A DNA stretch of 64,000 nt from positions 102,920-166,919 of the forward strand of contig JAHCHE010000022.1 in assembly GCA_026129905.1 (NCBI GenBank), given 5' to 3'. This document shows positions 16,104 through 25,153 of the stretch, one piece after another. Every line of letters begins with the position of its first letter. The first letter of the stretch is position 1. Under the pieces are notes generated by a model. It saw only the letters and a program-made list of their open reading frames with translations, did not search any database and was not told where the DNA came from. This DNA comes from Bryobacteraceae bacterium. Its GTDB lineage: Bacteria; Acidobacteriota; Terriglobia; Bryobacterales; Bryobacteraceae. Both the position numbers and the translations under genes were made by a program.

Positions 16104-17471
16104 ATGCCAGGCAACGTCGCGGGAATCGCCGCCCGGATGGACAAGCTCTACGAGTTCGACCGCGAACCGGTAACGGCGGACAAGCTGCAGTCAGGTTCGA
16201 AGTTCGCGGGCTTATTAGCCGGCGAGCACGTGGCGGCCACGGAGTTCGTCATCGGCGCTTTTTTCGTCCTGCACGGCGTCACCGCGCGGGACCTGTTGCT
16301 GGGCCTGCTGCTGGGGAACCTGCTGGCGGTGTTGTCGTGGACGTTCATTTGCGCGCCCATCGCCGTGCGCACGCGCCTGACGCTGTATTGGTACCTACAA
16401 GACATCGCCGGGCCGGGGCTCACGCTGATTTACAACATCGCGAACGCGCTGCTGTACTGCATCCTGGCCGGGGCCATGATCTCGGTTTCGTCGACGGCGG
16501 TCGGCCTGGCGTTCCGCGTGCCGACGCCGGCGCTCACCGACGTCTTCCCCAGCAGCGCGCTGTGGGTGGCGATCACGTTTGCGCTCGGGCTGGCGTTCAC
16601 CATCCTCGCGATTCTGGGATTCGACAAGCTGAGCCGGTTCGCCTCCGTGTGTTCGCCGTGGATCTTCGTCGTGTTCATCGCGGGCGCCATTGCGATGCTG
16701 CCGCGGCTGGGCGTCAATCCCAACCTCGACAACCTGTGGGAAATCGCGCGCACGCGCATCTGGAACGGCGTCCCGACCGAAGGGCAGGAGCAGTTTCACG
16801 TCTGGCACATCGTTTTCTTCGCGTGGTTCGCGAACCTGGCGATGCACATCGGCCTTTCGGACATGGCGCTGTTCCGGTACGCCCGGAGCTGGAAGTACGG
16901 TCTTTATTCCGCCTTCGGCATGTACCCCGGCCACATGCTCGCCTGGATGTGTTCGGGCGTGATGGTGGCGGCGGTGAACCGGGAGATGAACCCGGGCCGG
17001 ATGGCGTACGAGGCGATTGGCGTCGCCGGCGTGTTCGGCGTGATGCTGGCGGGCTGGACGACGGCGAATCCCACGCTGTACCGCGCCGGGCTGGCGCTAC
17101 AGTCGGTGACCAACTGGCCGCGGTGGAAGATTACGCTGGCGGCCGGACTGGCGACAACGGTGCTGGCGTGCTTTCCGGTCTTCTTCCTGAAGTTGCTCGA
17201 CTATGTGGCCATCTACGGCCTGGTGCTGATGCCGGTAGGAGCGATCGTCCTGGCCGAGCACTGGATCTTCCCGAAGCTTGGCATCGAGCAGTACCGCGCC
17301 CGCAAGTACGGCTGGATCATGAACTGGCGGGCGCTGGCGGTGTGGTTCGGAACGCTCGCCGTCTGTTACGCCATGCCGTTCCACCTCTTTTTCCGCTGGC
17401 TGCCGGGATACTTCCTCGCGCTGGCTTCCTACACGCTATTGAACTGGGGCTCGCGGAAGGAGGCGAGATGA
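16104..17471 (+). CDS. NCS1-family (cytosine/purine-type) transporter
   Basis: A 455-residue inner-membrane protein with about 12 hydrophobic segments. The N-terminal stretch KFAGLLAGEHVAATEFVIGA and later LDYVAIYGLVLMPVGAIVLA are consistent with nucleobase:cation symporter-1 proteins. It would take up a nucleobase, hydantoin, thiamine precursor or similar compound with Na+ or H+; the substrate cannot be read from sequence. It follows the SNF2 gene by 35 bases and overlaps the small membrane gene at its 3' end (ATGA). Confidence 0.75.
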   Translation: MPGNVAGIAARMDKLYEFDREPVTADKLQSGSKFAGLLAGEHVAATEFVIGAFFVLHGVTARDLLLGLLLGNLLAVLSWTFICAPIAVRTRLTLYWYLQDIAGPGLTLIYNIANALLYCILAGAMISVSSTAVGLAFRVPTPALTDVFPSSALWVAITFALGLAFTILAILGFDKLSRFASVCSPWIFVVFIAGAIAMLPRLGVNPNLDNLWEIARTRIWNGVPTEGQEQFHVWHIVFFAWFANLAMHIGLSDMALFRYARSWKYGLYSAFGMYPGHMLAWMCSGVMVAAVNREMNPGRMAYEAIGVAGVFGVMLAGWTTANPTLYRAGLALQSVTNWPRWKITLAAGLATTVLACFPVFFLKLLDYVAIYGLVLMPVGAIVLAEHWIFPKLGIEQYRARKYGWIMNWRALAVWFGTLAVCYAMPFHLFFRWLPGYFLALASYTLLNWGSRKEAR

Positions 17472-17644
17472 CAAAGACCATCCTCGGCGCCGCCGCGCTG
17501 CTCAGCATTACGGCGTGCCTGCTGGCGGCGGCGCTTCACTTCGCCGGAATGCTGGACGCAGCCACGTTCCGGGCCGTGTTCGCCGCGGCGTCCGCCGCCT
17601 GGTTCATCACCGCCACGGGCTGGGAGAGCCGCCGCAAGCGCTGA
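17468..17644 (+). CDS. Small two-helix membrane protein coupled to the NCS1 transporter
   Basis: A 58-residue protein, MTKTILGAAALLSITACLLA then a short loop and RAVFAAASAAWFITATGWES. Two hydrophobic segments end in SRRKR. The ATGA overlap with the transporter stop shows translational coupling, suggesting it is an accessory peptide of the transporter. No family is recognised. Confidence 0.6.
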   Translation: MTKTILGAAALLSITACLLAAALHFAGMLDAATFRAVFAAASAAWFITATGWESRRKR

Positions 17645-17745
17645 CGCGCCGGTCCGGGCAGGGCTTACGTCGCGGCGCGGGAGGCCGGCGAAAGAGTCCC
17701 CACGAGTGCGGACTCGGAGCGCTACGCGCGCTACAGCAACTCGCG

Positions 17746-20058
17746 CTATCCCTTGATCTTCTCCAGCAGTTCGCGAATCTGGCTCTCTTCTTCGCGGGTC
17801 GGTTTGCCGCGGAGCGCGGCCTCCAATTCCCTGCGCGCCCGCTGGCTATCGCCGTTCTGGTAGTAGGCCACCCCAAGGTGATAGCGCCACGACGCCCGGT
17901 CAGGATGTTTGGAAACGAGATCCGTCAGCAGGGCGATCGCCGACTCGTTCAGGTTCTTCTTCACGTAAACCCAGGCCAGCGTGTCCGTGAAGTCCGGTTC
18001 GTTCGGAGCGCGGCTGCGGGCGCGTTGGGCCAGGGCAAGCGCCCGGTCGAGATCGTCGGTGGCCTCGGCCAGGAGAAACGCGAGATTGTTCAGCGCGACG
18101 GCATCGTCCGGCGAGGCGGCGAGCGTCTTCTCGTAGTAGGGGATCGCCCGGAGCCGTTGGCCCTGGTTCTCCAACACGAGCGCGAGACTCAGGTTCGAAG
18201 CCGGGTCGTTCGGCCGCTGCTTGATCACACGCCTCAGGTGGTTGGCCGCCTCCTCATAGTTGCGCTGCTGCATGTAGACGTGGGCGAGTTGCTGGTGCGC
18301 CAACACGTCATCCGGCTGCTCCTCCAGAGTCAGCTTAAGCTCGCGGAGCGCTCGTTCCGGATTGCCCGCGCGAGCCGCGATGCTCCCCATCACCCTCCGC
18401 CAGAATGGATCCTTCGGGTTCTGGTCAATTTTCGCCTGGATGAGCCGGACCGCGTTGTTGGGGCGTCGCCGCGCGATTTCCAGCTCCGCCAGCCCAAGCG
18501 TTGCCCGCGGGTCGCTAGGCCGCCGCTCGGCCATCGAGCGGAACCGGGCCTCGGCGCGATCGTAGTCCTTCTCAGCCAGCTCGATTGCCGCGACCCGATA
18601 GAGCGCTTCCGGCGCGTCCGGCGCTTGCTGGAGGACTTCTTCGAAACCTGCCTTGGCCAGGTCCCGCTTCCCTAGAAACAGCCAGGCGTTGGCCCGCAGC
18701 ATTTTGGCGTTGACGTCGTCCGGACGACGCGACAGGATCTCCTCGGCCACGGCCACCACCTTGGCGTAGTCGCGGTTCTCCATGTAAGCGCGCGCCAACC
18801 CGTAGCGGGGCGGAAGGTAATTCGGCGACCGCTTCAGCGCTTCCTCGTATTCGACCACCGCGCGCTCCCGGTTACCCTGCAACAGGTAGGCCTCGCCGAG
18901 GTTGAACCGCAGCGTGGGGTTTTCGGGCAGCGCGCGCAGCGCGGCTTCCAGGTCCGACTGCGCCGCCTGGAGCTCATCCCGGTTCCCGCTCCGCAGGCGC
19001 AGGGCGCCCCGCATGGCGAGCGCCTGGCTGTCGGCGGGGCTATCCGCCAGGACGTCGCCCACACGGCGGAAGGCTTCATCGGTTTTCCCTTGAATCGCCA
19101 GCGTCTCGACAATCTTCTTCTGGAAATCCGGCGTCTTTTTCGCCGCGATTTCCGCGCCTTTTTCGTAGCTCTTCAACGCCTCGCCGTATTCGCCCACCCG
19201 GCGATAGAAATCCCCCACGCTTTCATACGTCGCGGCTTCGGGAAAGGCCGTCAGAAGCCGATCGATCGCCTCGCCGCGCCGGGCGCGGTCGCCCGCGAGG
19301 TGATAATGCAAGGCGAGTTGCAACTGGCACAGGTTGAGGGACGGATTGTTGCTGCACTTCGATTCCAGGATCTTTCCGGCTTCCTCGATCCGCTTGCCGC
19401 GGAAATAGCGGAGCCACAGAAAGTCGTACATTCCGGTGTACGATTTCTGCCTGGCGATAAAGGCTTTCGCGAGCTTCTCGGCGTCGCCGAACCGCCCACC
19501 GGCCGTGAGGCTCTCCGCCAATCCCAGCGCCACCGAACCGTCGTCGGGTTGTATCCGGTTCGCCTGCCGGAAGCTTTGGATGGCGGAGCTGTAGTCTTTC
19601 CGCGTCAGAGCGACAAAGCCCTTAACCCGCCGCAGGTGAAACGACTCCGGCAGCGTCTGCTCGGCCCGGGCGATGAGCTGCTCCGTCTTATCGATGACCA
19701 CCCCGGCGCTGGACGGATTGGCGGCATAGATGGCCAAGTACAGGTCCGCAAGCCTGGCGAAAGCGTCTTCGTTGGACGGCTCCAGTTCGGTGGCTCGCTC
19801 CAACGCCGCGACCGCTTCGGCGACCCGGCCCAACTGGAGTTCCGCCAGGGCGAGCCGGTAGTAGGCTTCGCCGTACCGCCGGTCCTTCTGGATCGTCTTG
19901 CGGTAAAGGATCGAGGCTTCCTTGAACTTCCCGGCGTCGAAGTATTTGTTTCCGGTAGCCAGCAACTGGCGCTTCGCCGTCTCCGGATCGCCGCCGCAGC
20001 TCAGCAGCGCCACCAACAGTGCTATAACAAGAAGCAGCAACTCTGTGCGCCCGATCAT
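17746..20058 (-). CDS. Large TPR lipoprotein (PEP-CTERM/PrsT-like TPR protein)
   Basis: A 770-residue protein with a lipoprotein signal: hydrophobic LLLLVIALLVALLS followed by the lipobox Cys21. The rest is some 18 tetratricopeptide repeats, for example YFDAGKFKEASILYRKTIQK and ALNNLAFLLAEATDDLDRAL. It resembles the long TPR proteins found beside exopolysaccharide and PEP-CTERM loci (PrsT-like), where they act as envelope scaffolds. It diverges from a glycosyltransferase at 20170, which fits such a role, but no exosortase or PEP-CTERM gene is in the window. Confidence 0.72.
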   Translation of the reverse strand: MIGRTELLLLVIALLVALLSCGGDPETAKRQLLATGNKYFDAGKFKEASILYRKTIQKDRRYGEAYYRLALAELQLGRVAEAVAALERATELEPSNEDAFARLADLYLAIYAANPSSAGVVIDKTEQLIARAEQTLPESFHLRRVKGFVALTRKDYSSAIQSFRQANRIQPDDGSVALGLAESLTAGGRFGDAEKLAKAFIARQKSYTGMYDFLWLRYFRGKRIEEAGKILESKCSNNPSLNLCQLQLALHYHLAGDRARRGEAIDRLLTAFPEAATYESVGDFYRRVGEYGEALKSYEKGAEIAAKKTPDFQKKIVETLAIQGKTDEAFRRVGDVLADSPADSQALAMRGALRLRSGNRDELQAAQSDLEAALRALPENPTLRFNLGEAYLLQGNRERAVVEYEEALKRSPNYLPPRYGLARAYMENRDYAKVVAVAEEILSRRPDDVNAKMLRANAWLFLGKRDLAKAGFEEVLQQAPDAPEALYRVAAIELAEKDYDRAEARFRSMAERRPSDPRATLGLAELEIARRRPNNAVRLIQAKIDQNPKDPFWRRVMGSIAARAGNPERALRELKLTLEEQPDDVLAHQQLAHVYMQQRNYEEAANHLRRVIKQRPNDPASNLSLALVLENQGQRLRAIPYYEKTLAASPDDAVALNNLAFLLAEATDDLDRALALAQRARSRAPNEPDFTDTLAWVYVKKNLNESAIALLTDLVSKHPDRASWRYHLGVAYYQNGDSQRARRELEAALRGKPTREEESQIRELLEKIKG

Positions 20059-20169
20059 CGCTTCGCTCTTCTATACACTCCACCATAGCGCCGGATTCCA
20101 GGCAACATTCGCGCTGACCAATCCGCTTCGCGCCTTCCGAGCCGCGCGGCCCCGCTGACAGTCGTCCGT

Positions 20170-21372
20170 ATGCGGATCCTCCTGGTTACCAACAGTTTCA
20201 GCCGGGTTCACGTGGTTTACCTTGCGCGCGCTCTGGCGCCGGATCATCCGGTTCATGTCGTGTCGTTTGGAAAAGACCACGATCCCCGTTCGCTTGGAAA
20301 GCTGCAATGGTTTTCGCAGGCCACCCTGGTGGAGCGAGAGGACCGGCCCGGCCTGCTCCGCGGTTGGAAGAGCCTCGAACCTCACTCGGTCGTAGTGAAC
20401 CGGTCCGCTGAGATGGAACGCGCCCTGCGCCTCCTGGCTTCCCGCGATGAGTACGACTTGATCGTATTTGAACAGCTTGCGATGGCGCAGTATGGCGGCT
20501 GCGGCTTTCCACGCGAGCGAACGAGGCTGTTCGCCGTCGACTGCCTCACCCGCGCGCTGCTCCAGGTTGCGCTCCGTGGAGGAAGCCCCGGAGCGTTCCT
20601 CGGCGGCGGCCTGGGCTGCCTGCTGATGCGCCGCTATGAATCCTCCATGGCCGCACGTTTCCCGGCTACCATCTACGTCTCGAAGGTCGACGCCGAATAC
20701 GCCGTCAAGCGGCGGCTGGTTCCCGCCGAACGGGTGAAAATCCTCCCGCTGGCCGTCGATACCGACTACTTCATTCCGTCGGCCGAGGCGCAACGCCAAG
20801 CCAACCTCCTGGTGTTCTTCGCGAACCTCGGCGAGTATAAGAGCGAACACGGGCTGCTCTGGTTCCACCGGAACGTGTGGCCGCTGCTGAAGCGCCGCCT
20901 GCCGGACCTGCGCCTCGAGGTCGTCGGAGTGAACCCCAGGCCGCGCGTGCAGGCCCTTGCCATGCGCGACCCGGATGTGACGGTGGTCGGATTCGCAGCC
21001 GACCTGCGCCCGCGCATCCGCGCCGCCGGTTGCGTGATTGTTCCGCTGCGCATCGGCGTGGGAATGAAGAACCGGGTCCTGGAATCGCTCGCGCTGGGCC
21101 AGGCCGTCGTGTCGTCATCCGCGGGGGTCGAGGGTCTCGGCGTTCGCAATGGACGCGAATTGCTGGTGGCGGACCAGCCCCGCGACTTTGCCGAACAGGT
21201 GGAATCCGTCCTGACCAACCCCGCGCTGGCGAGCGAACTCGGTTTGGCGGGCCGGGCCTATGTCGAGCGAGAGCACACCCTGGCGATGTTACGAGGGCGT
21301 TTCCTCGCCGGCATCGCCGGCGTTCACGTGGTACCGGAACCACCCCTGCGCGCTGTGCCGGCCAACGCCTGA
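20170..21372 (+). CDS. GT4-type glycosyltransferase
   Basis: A 400-residue GT-B glycosyltransferase. The N-terminal domain starts MRILLVTNSFSRVHVVYLAR; the C-terminal nucleotide-sugar domain shows VEVVG-like RLEVVGVNPRP, VPLRIGVGMKNRVLESLALG and SSAGVEGL, the usual GT4 donor site with its late Glu. It probably adds a sugar to a lipid-linked or secreted polysaccharide. Its 3' end converges with the nucleotide-sugar dehydrogenase (19-base gap), so the locus works on both strands in surface polysaccharide synthesis. Confidence 0.82.
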   Translation: MRILLVTNSFSRVHVVYLARALAPDHPVHVVSFGKDHDPRSLGKLQWFSQATLVEREDRPGLLRGWKSLEPHSVVVNRSAEMERALRLLASRDEYDLIVFEQLAMAQYGGCGFPRERTRLFAVDCLTRALLQVALRGGSPGAFLGGGLGCLLMRRYESSMAARFPATIYVSKVDAEYAVKRRLVPAERVKILPLAVDTDYFIPSAEAQRQANLLVFFANLGEYKSEHGLLWFHRNVWPLLKRRLPDLRLEVVGVNPRPRVQALAMRDPDVTVVGFAADLRPRIRAAGCVIVPLRIGVGMKNRVLESLALGQAVVSSSAGVEGLGVRNGRELLVADQPRDFAEQVESVLTNPALASELGLAGRAYVEREHTLAMLRGRFLAGIAGVHVVPEPPLRAVPANA

Positions 21373-21391
21373 TCGCAGCGCCGTCCGCGCG

Positions 21392-22717
21392 TCAGAGCCG
21401 GACGATGTTGTCCGACTGCACTCCTTTCAGAGCGTTGCGCGTATCGACAATCAGGCGCGCGTTCGCCACCACCGGGGCATAGTCGACGCACGTATGATCG
21501 GTGACGATCACCACGCAATCCGCCTCGCGGGTCATGGCAGCCAGGTCCTCGGACAACAGTTCGGAGGAATCCAGCTTCACTTTCGGGACATGCGGGTCGG
21601 TGTATGTCACCTTGGCCCCGCGTTTCCGCAGCAGCAGCGCGATGTCCAGCGCGGGAGACTCGCGGACGTCGTCGATGTCCCGTTTGTACGCCATCCCCAG
21701 CAGGTGTATGTGCGAGCCTTTGACCGGCTTGCCTTGATCGTTGAGCGCGTTCTGCACCTTCTCCACGGCGAACATCGGCATCTGGCCGTTGATGTAGCCC
21801 GCCAGTTCTATAAAACGCGCCTCGATGCCGGCCTGCTTGGTCTTCCATGACAGGTAGAACGGATCGATGGGGATGCAGTGCCCGCCCAAGCCCGGACCGG
21901 GGTAGAACGGCATGAACCCGAACGGCTTTGTCGCCGCCGCGTCGATCACCTCCCAGACGTTGATCCCCATCCGGTCGCACATCAGGGCCATCTCGTTCAC
22001 CAATCCGATGTTGATCATCCGGAAAGTGTTCTCGAGCAGCTTGACCATTTCGGCCACCTGCGTGGAACTCACCGGGACAACCCGCTCCAGGGCCTGCGAA
22101 TAGAGCAGCGTCGCCAGTTCCGTGCAGGCCGGCGTCACGCCGCCCACCACCTTCGGGATGTTGGACGTCTGGTAGGTCGGGTTCCCCGGATCCACCCGTT
22201 CGGGCGAAAAGCACAGAAAGAAATCGCGTCCCACCTTGCGGTCGTCACGCTCGAGCATCGGCAGGACGAATTCATCGGTCGTCCCCGGGTACGTGGTCGA
22301 TTCCAGGATCACCAGCGCGCCTGGCCGCAGAAAACGCCCGATCTCCTCGCAGGCCGACGCGATGAAGCTCATGTCGGGGTCCTTGGTTTTCCGAAGCGGC
22401 GTCGGCACGCAGATATTCAGCGTTTCCATATCCGCAATCACGGAAAAATCGGTGGTGGCGCGGATCTTCTTCTGTTCCACCAGCCGTGCCAGCGTTTCCG
22501 CCGGCACATCTTGAACGTAGGATTCGCCCCGGTTGATGGCTTCGGCTTTCCAGTTGCTCACGTCGACGCCGGTTACGCTGAAACCCGCCCTGGCGAACTC
22601 CACCGCCAGCGGCAGTCCGACGTAGCCAAGTCCCACCACGCCGACATGGGCTGTCCGGGAGCGGATCTTCTCGGCCAACGCTTCAGCGGCGCTTCTCGTC
22701 ACGAATGTGCCTTTCAT
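21392..22717 (-). CDS. UDP-sugar 6-dehydrogenase (WbpA/WecC-like)
   Basis: A 441-residue NAD-dependent dehydrogenase that oxidises a UDP-hexose (probably UDP-GlcNAc or UDP-ManNAc) to the uronic acid. The Rossmann motif is VGVVGLGYVGLPLAVEF (26-41); the catalytic Cys281 is in GPGLGGHCIPIDP; CFSPERVDPGN is characteristic of the WbpA/VipA group rather than UDP-glucose dehydrogenase. The ATG at 22717 follows GGAG by five bases and is preferred over 22741. The first 35 bases overlap the end of the dapF-like gene. It provides charged sugars for surface polysaccharide. Confidence 0.9.
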   Translation of the reverse strand: MKGTFVTRSAAEALAEKIRSRTAHVGVVGLGYVGLPLAVEFARAGFSVTGVDVSNWKAEAINRGESYVQDVPAETLARLVEQKKIRATTDFSVIADMETLNICVPTPLRKTKDPDMSFIASACEEIGRFLRPGALVILESTTYPGTTDEFVLPMLERDDRKVGRDFFLCFSPERVDPGNPTYQTSNIPKVVGGVTPACTELATLLYSQALERVVPVSSTQVAEMVKLLENTFRMINIGLVNEMALMCDRMGINVWEVIDAAATKPFGFMPFYPGPGLGGHCIPIDPFYLSWKTKQAGIEARFIELAGYINGQMPMFAVEKVQNALNDQGKPVKGSHIHLLGMAYKRDIDDVRESPALDIALLLRKRGAKVTYTDPHVPKVKLDSSELLSEDLAAMTREADCVVIVTDHTCVDYAPVVANARLIVDTRNALKGVQSDNIVRL

Positions 22718-23531
22718 ACCAACTCCAATAGTAGTCGCCATGGGCCACGATCTCGGCGGGACCCGTCTGCGAAAGCTCCAACTTTACATCGTCCCAGCGC
22801 ACGTCCAGGGGGCTCCGGCAGGTCAAAACGCGGACCGGGCTTCGCAGGACGCCGCGAAGAATGCCCGCCGCCGCCGCGCCCGCAGCTCCAGTCCCCGAAC
22901 TAAGCGTTTCCCCGGCCCCTCGCTCGTAAAACCGGGCCTCCGCCGTATGCTCGTCCAGCACGCGCACGAACGAGACGTTGGTACGGCGGGGAAACCTTGC
23001 GTGGCCCTCAATTTGTCTTGCGGTGGACGTCCAATTCTCCGGGAAATCCGCGACAAAAACGGCGCACTGCGGGTTGCCGACGTTGAGAATCGTCACTTCG
23101 AGGAGTTCATTATCGCCCAACGGAAGCGCATAGCGCAGCTCGCCGGGAACGCAGTTGGGAACGCCCATTTGCATTTCGAACCGGAAGAGGCGGCCGTCTC
23201 GCTCCACCAGCCGCAGTCGTTTTTCGCCGGCCCCGGTGCGGATGCGCGTCTCGGCGCCCGCGGCGCCGGCATCCACCAGTACGGCGGCGGCGCAGCGCGT
23301 GCCGTTCCCGGAAAGCTCGGCCGGGCTGCCGTCGGAGTTGTACAGCGTAATCGCCGCGTCGCACCCGCCGGCCCCCGGCGCCACGATATACCAGCCATCC
23401 GCGCCCACCCCGGTCTGCCGCGAGCAGATATCCCGCGCGGCCTCCTCGCGCTGGTCCGGCGGCGCGTCCTGGGCCCAGGTGAGCAGGAAGTCGTTGCCCG
23501 CTCCGTGCGCTTTGATGAACGGAATGGTCAT
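22683..23531 (-). CDS. dapF: Diaminopimelate epimerase-like protein lacking one catalytic Cys
   Basis: A 282-residue DapF-fold protein beginning MTIPFIKAHGAGNDFLLT. DapF interconverts LL- and meso-diaminopimelate with two cysteines. The first is present in AELSGNGTRCAAAV (Cys80). The second, normally in GxGET-x-A-C-GTG, is replaced: RGAGETLSSGTGAAG has Ser212 (codon at 22896-22898). It may still be active with Ser, or act on another substrate. The ATG overlaps the upstream glycosyltransferase stop (ATGA). Its position between polysaccharide genes is unusual for dapF. Confidence 0.8.
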   Translation of the reverse strand: MTIPFIKAHGAGNDFLLTWAQDAPPDQREEAARDICSRQTGVGADGWYIVAPGAGGCDAAITLYNSDGSPAELSGNGTRCAAAVLVDAGAAGAETRIRTGAGEKRLRLVERDGRLFRFEMQMGVPNCVPGELRYALPLGDNELLEVTILNVGNPQCAVFVADFPENWTSTARQIEGHARFPRRTNVSFVRVLDEHTAEARFYERGAGETLSSGTGAAGAAAAGILRGVLRSPVRVLTCRSPLDVRWDDVKLELSQTGPAEIVAHGDYYWSWYERHIRDEKRR

Positions 23532-25153
23532 CGGGTCCGTCGATAAATCTCGATCACCGGCGCGTCCCGCAACGCGATAATCCGGACACAATCGTATCGG
23601 ACGCCGCTTTTGCGGGCGCGTTGGAGAGCCGAGGCCACCATCGGCGTGTCCGATGACGCGACAGCCCACTCCTCCCACAGGAACAGGTCGGGGCGCGCCA
23701 CGGCCCCCTGCCAATGTGGTGCGTTCCCGCTATGCAAAGTCTCGCGCAGAGGCAGACCCGCTTCCAGGAAGACGCCACCGAGGTCTCCAAAAGCCGTGAA
23801 GATGCCGCCGCCGGTATAACGCTCGCGGAGGAAAGCGGCGGCTTCGGCGGTCCAGGCGCGGCGCTGGGCCGAATTGACTTCCGATTCCTTCCAGCAAACC
23901 CACGACTCCGGCGCCGCCGCCAATGCCCACGTGGATCCGACAACAACCACCACCGCCGCCAGCGCTCCCGCGCGGAATCGCGCTGGAATCAGAGCGATGA
24001 GCGCGGCCGCCGTAACCGCCAGGAACGGCAGCGCGGCCAATCCGTAGCGGGTGTTGTAGTACGAATACGGCCATAATTGCGGGACGAAGATCGGCGTTCC
24101 TCCCGAATGCATGCTCCAGATATAGAAAATCGGCGGAAGCAAAAACAGCGCCGGCAACCACAGACGCCGTCGCCGGATGGTGGCCGCCATCCCGAGCGCC
24201 CCCAGCAGCAGCAGCGGAAGCCCGACGCAAAGCCGAACCGCGACGCTGTAGTACAGAGCCGCCTTGGGCCAGTTGTGATCGCCCTGGTACGGCTGCATCC
24301 CTCGGGCCAAGGAGTTCTGATAGATGCCCTTGGCGGAATACACGCCGCGGTAGAACTCCAGCGGATCGCCAAAATACCACCAGTTGTGTCCCATCCAGTA
24401 CAGCGGACCAAGGCAGGCGATAAGGCTGAACAACGCCGCCGCGAGCACGCGATTTCGCCGCGCCCGCAGCAGGAAAAACAGGGCCACGAACGGGATCAAA
24501 AACCAGCCCTCGTAGCGAGTCAACGTCGCCGCCAGCGCCGCCACTCCCGCTCCAGCCACCTGCCGCCACTTCTGATCCTGGTGGAATGCGACCGTGAAGT
24601 AGGCGATCGCGAAGAGGCAGCAGAACAGCATCACCTCCGTCATCGGAATGGATTGCAGGTACAGCAGGTTCGGGTTTGCAGCCACTAGCAGAACGGCGGC
24701 CCACGCGGCCGCGCTGCTGCCCAGCGCCCGGCGAACGGCCGCGAACAGGAACGCTCCCGCGGCTACAAAGCTCGCAGCGGAGGGCAGCGCCCCTGCCAGC
24801 CCGCTCCGCCACCACCAGTCGTTGCCGACCAGAGGCAACATCAGCAGGTGCGGCAGCGGCAGCCAGACCGTCCCGATCTGGTCGTATCCGGGCGTCCGCG
24901 AGTCGACGATTCGCCGAGCGATATTCAGGTGGGCCAGGGCGTCGCCGTAGTAGAGCAGATAGCCGCTGTTATAGAACCACCAGACCGCCGCTCCACCGAT
25001 CGCGGCCAGCGCGCAGACGACAGCCGCCATTTCTCCGCGAGACGCGCCCCGGCCGCCCCCCGCGTCCCGATGGCGCGCCTCGGCGCAGTCCGGCTCCCGA
25101 TCACCGGAGCTCTCAGAAACCGGTGAATGTCCGGAACTCTTGAAATCGAGCAT
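23528..25153 (-). CDS. Membrane glycosyltransferase of the GT39/ArnT-like (RgtA-D) type
   Basis: A 541-residue integral membrane protein with roughly 10-12 hydrophobic segments and a C-terminal soluble region. The first periplasmic loop contains YYGDALAHLNIARRIVDS, whose Asp is typical of polyprenyl-phosphate-sugar-dependent GT-C enzymes; WLPLPHLLMLPLVG and NPNLLYLQSIPMTEV fit the same fold. It would transfer a sugar from a lipid carrier on the periplasmic side. The ATG at 25153 has GGAG four bases upstream and overlaps the PfkB gene by 41 bases; an internal ATG at 25030 just before the first membrane segment is an alternative. Confidence 0.75.
   Translation of the reverse strand: MLDFKSSGHSPVSESSGDREPDCAEARHRDAGGGRGASRGEMAAVVCALAAIGGAAVWWFYNSGYLLYYGDALAHLNIARRIVDSRTPGYDQIGTVWLPLPHLLMLPLVGNDWWWRSGLAGALPSAASFVAAGAFLFAAVRRALGSSAAAWAAVLLVAANPNLLYLQSIPMTEVMLFCCLFAIAYFTVAFHQDQKWRQVAGAGVAALAATLTRYEGWFLIPFVALFFLLRARRNRVLAAALFSLIACLGPLYWMGHNWWYFGDPLEFYRGVYSAKGIYQNSLARGMQPYQGDHNWPKAALYYSVAVRLCVGLPLLLLGALGMAATIRRRRLWLPALFLLPPIFYIWSMHSGGTPIFVPQLWPYSYYNTRYGLAALPFLAVTAAALIALIPARFRAGALAAVVVVVGSTWALAAAPESWVCWKESEVNSAQRRAWTAEAAAFLRERYTGGGIFTAFGDLGGVFLEAGLPLRETLHSGNAPHWQGAVARPDLFLWEEWAVASSDTPMVASALQRARKSGVRYDCVRIIALRDAPVIEIYRRTR

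Noticed and set aside
23532..23714. N-terminal extension of the dapF-like gene
   Set aside because: It is the end of the glycosyltransferase read in another frame; MTIPFIKAHGAGNDF is the normal DapF start.
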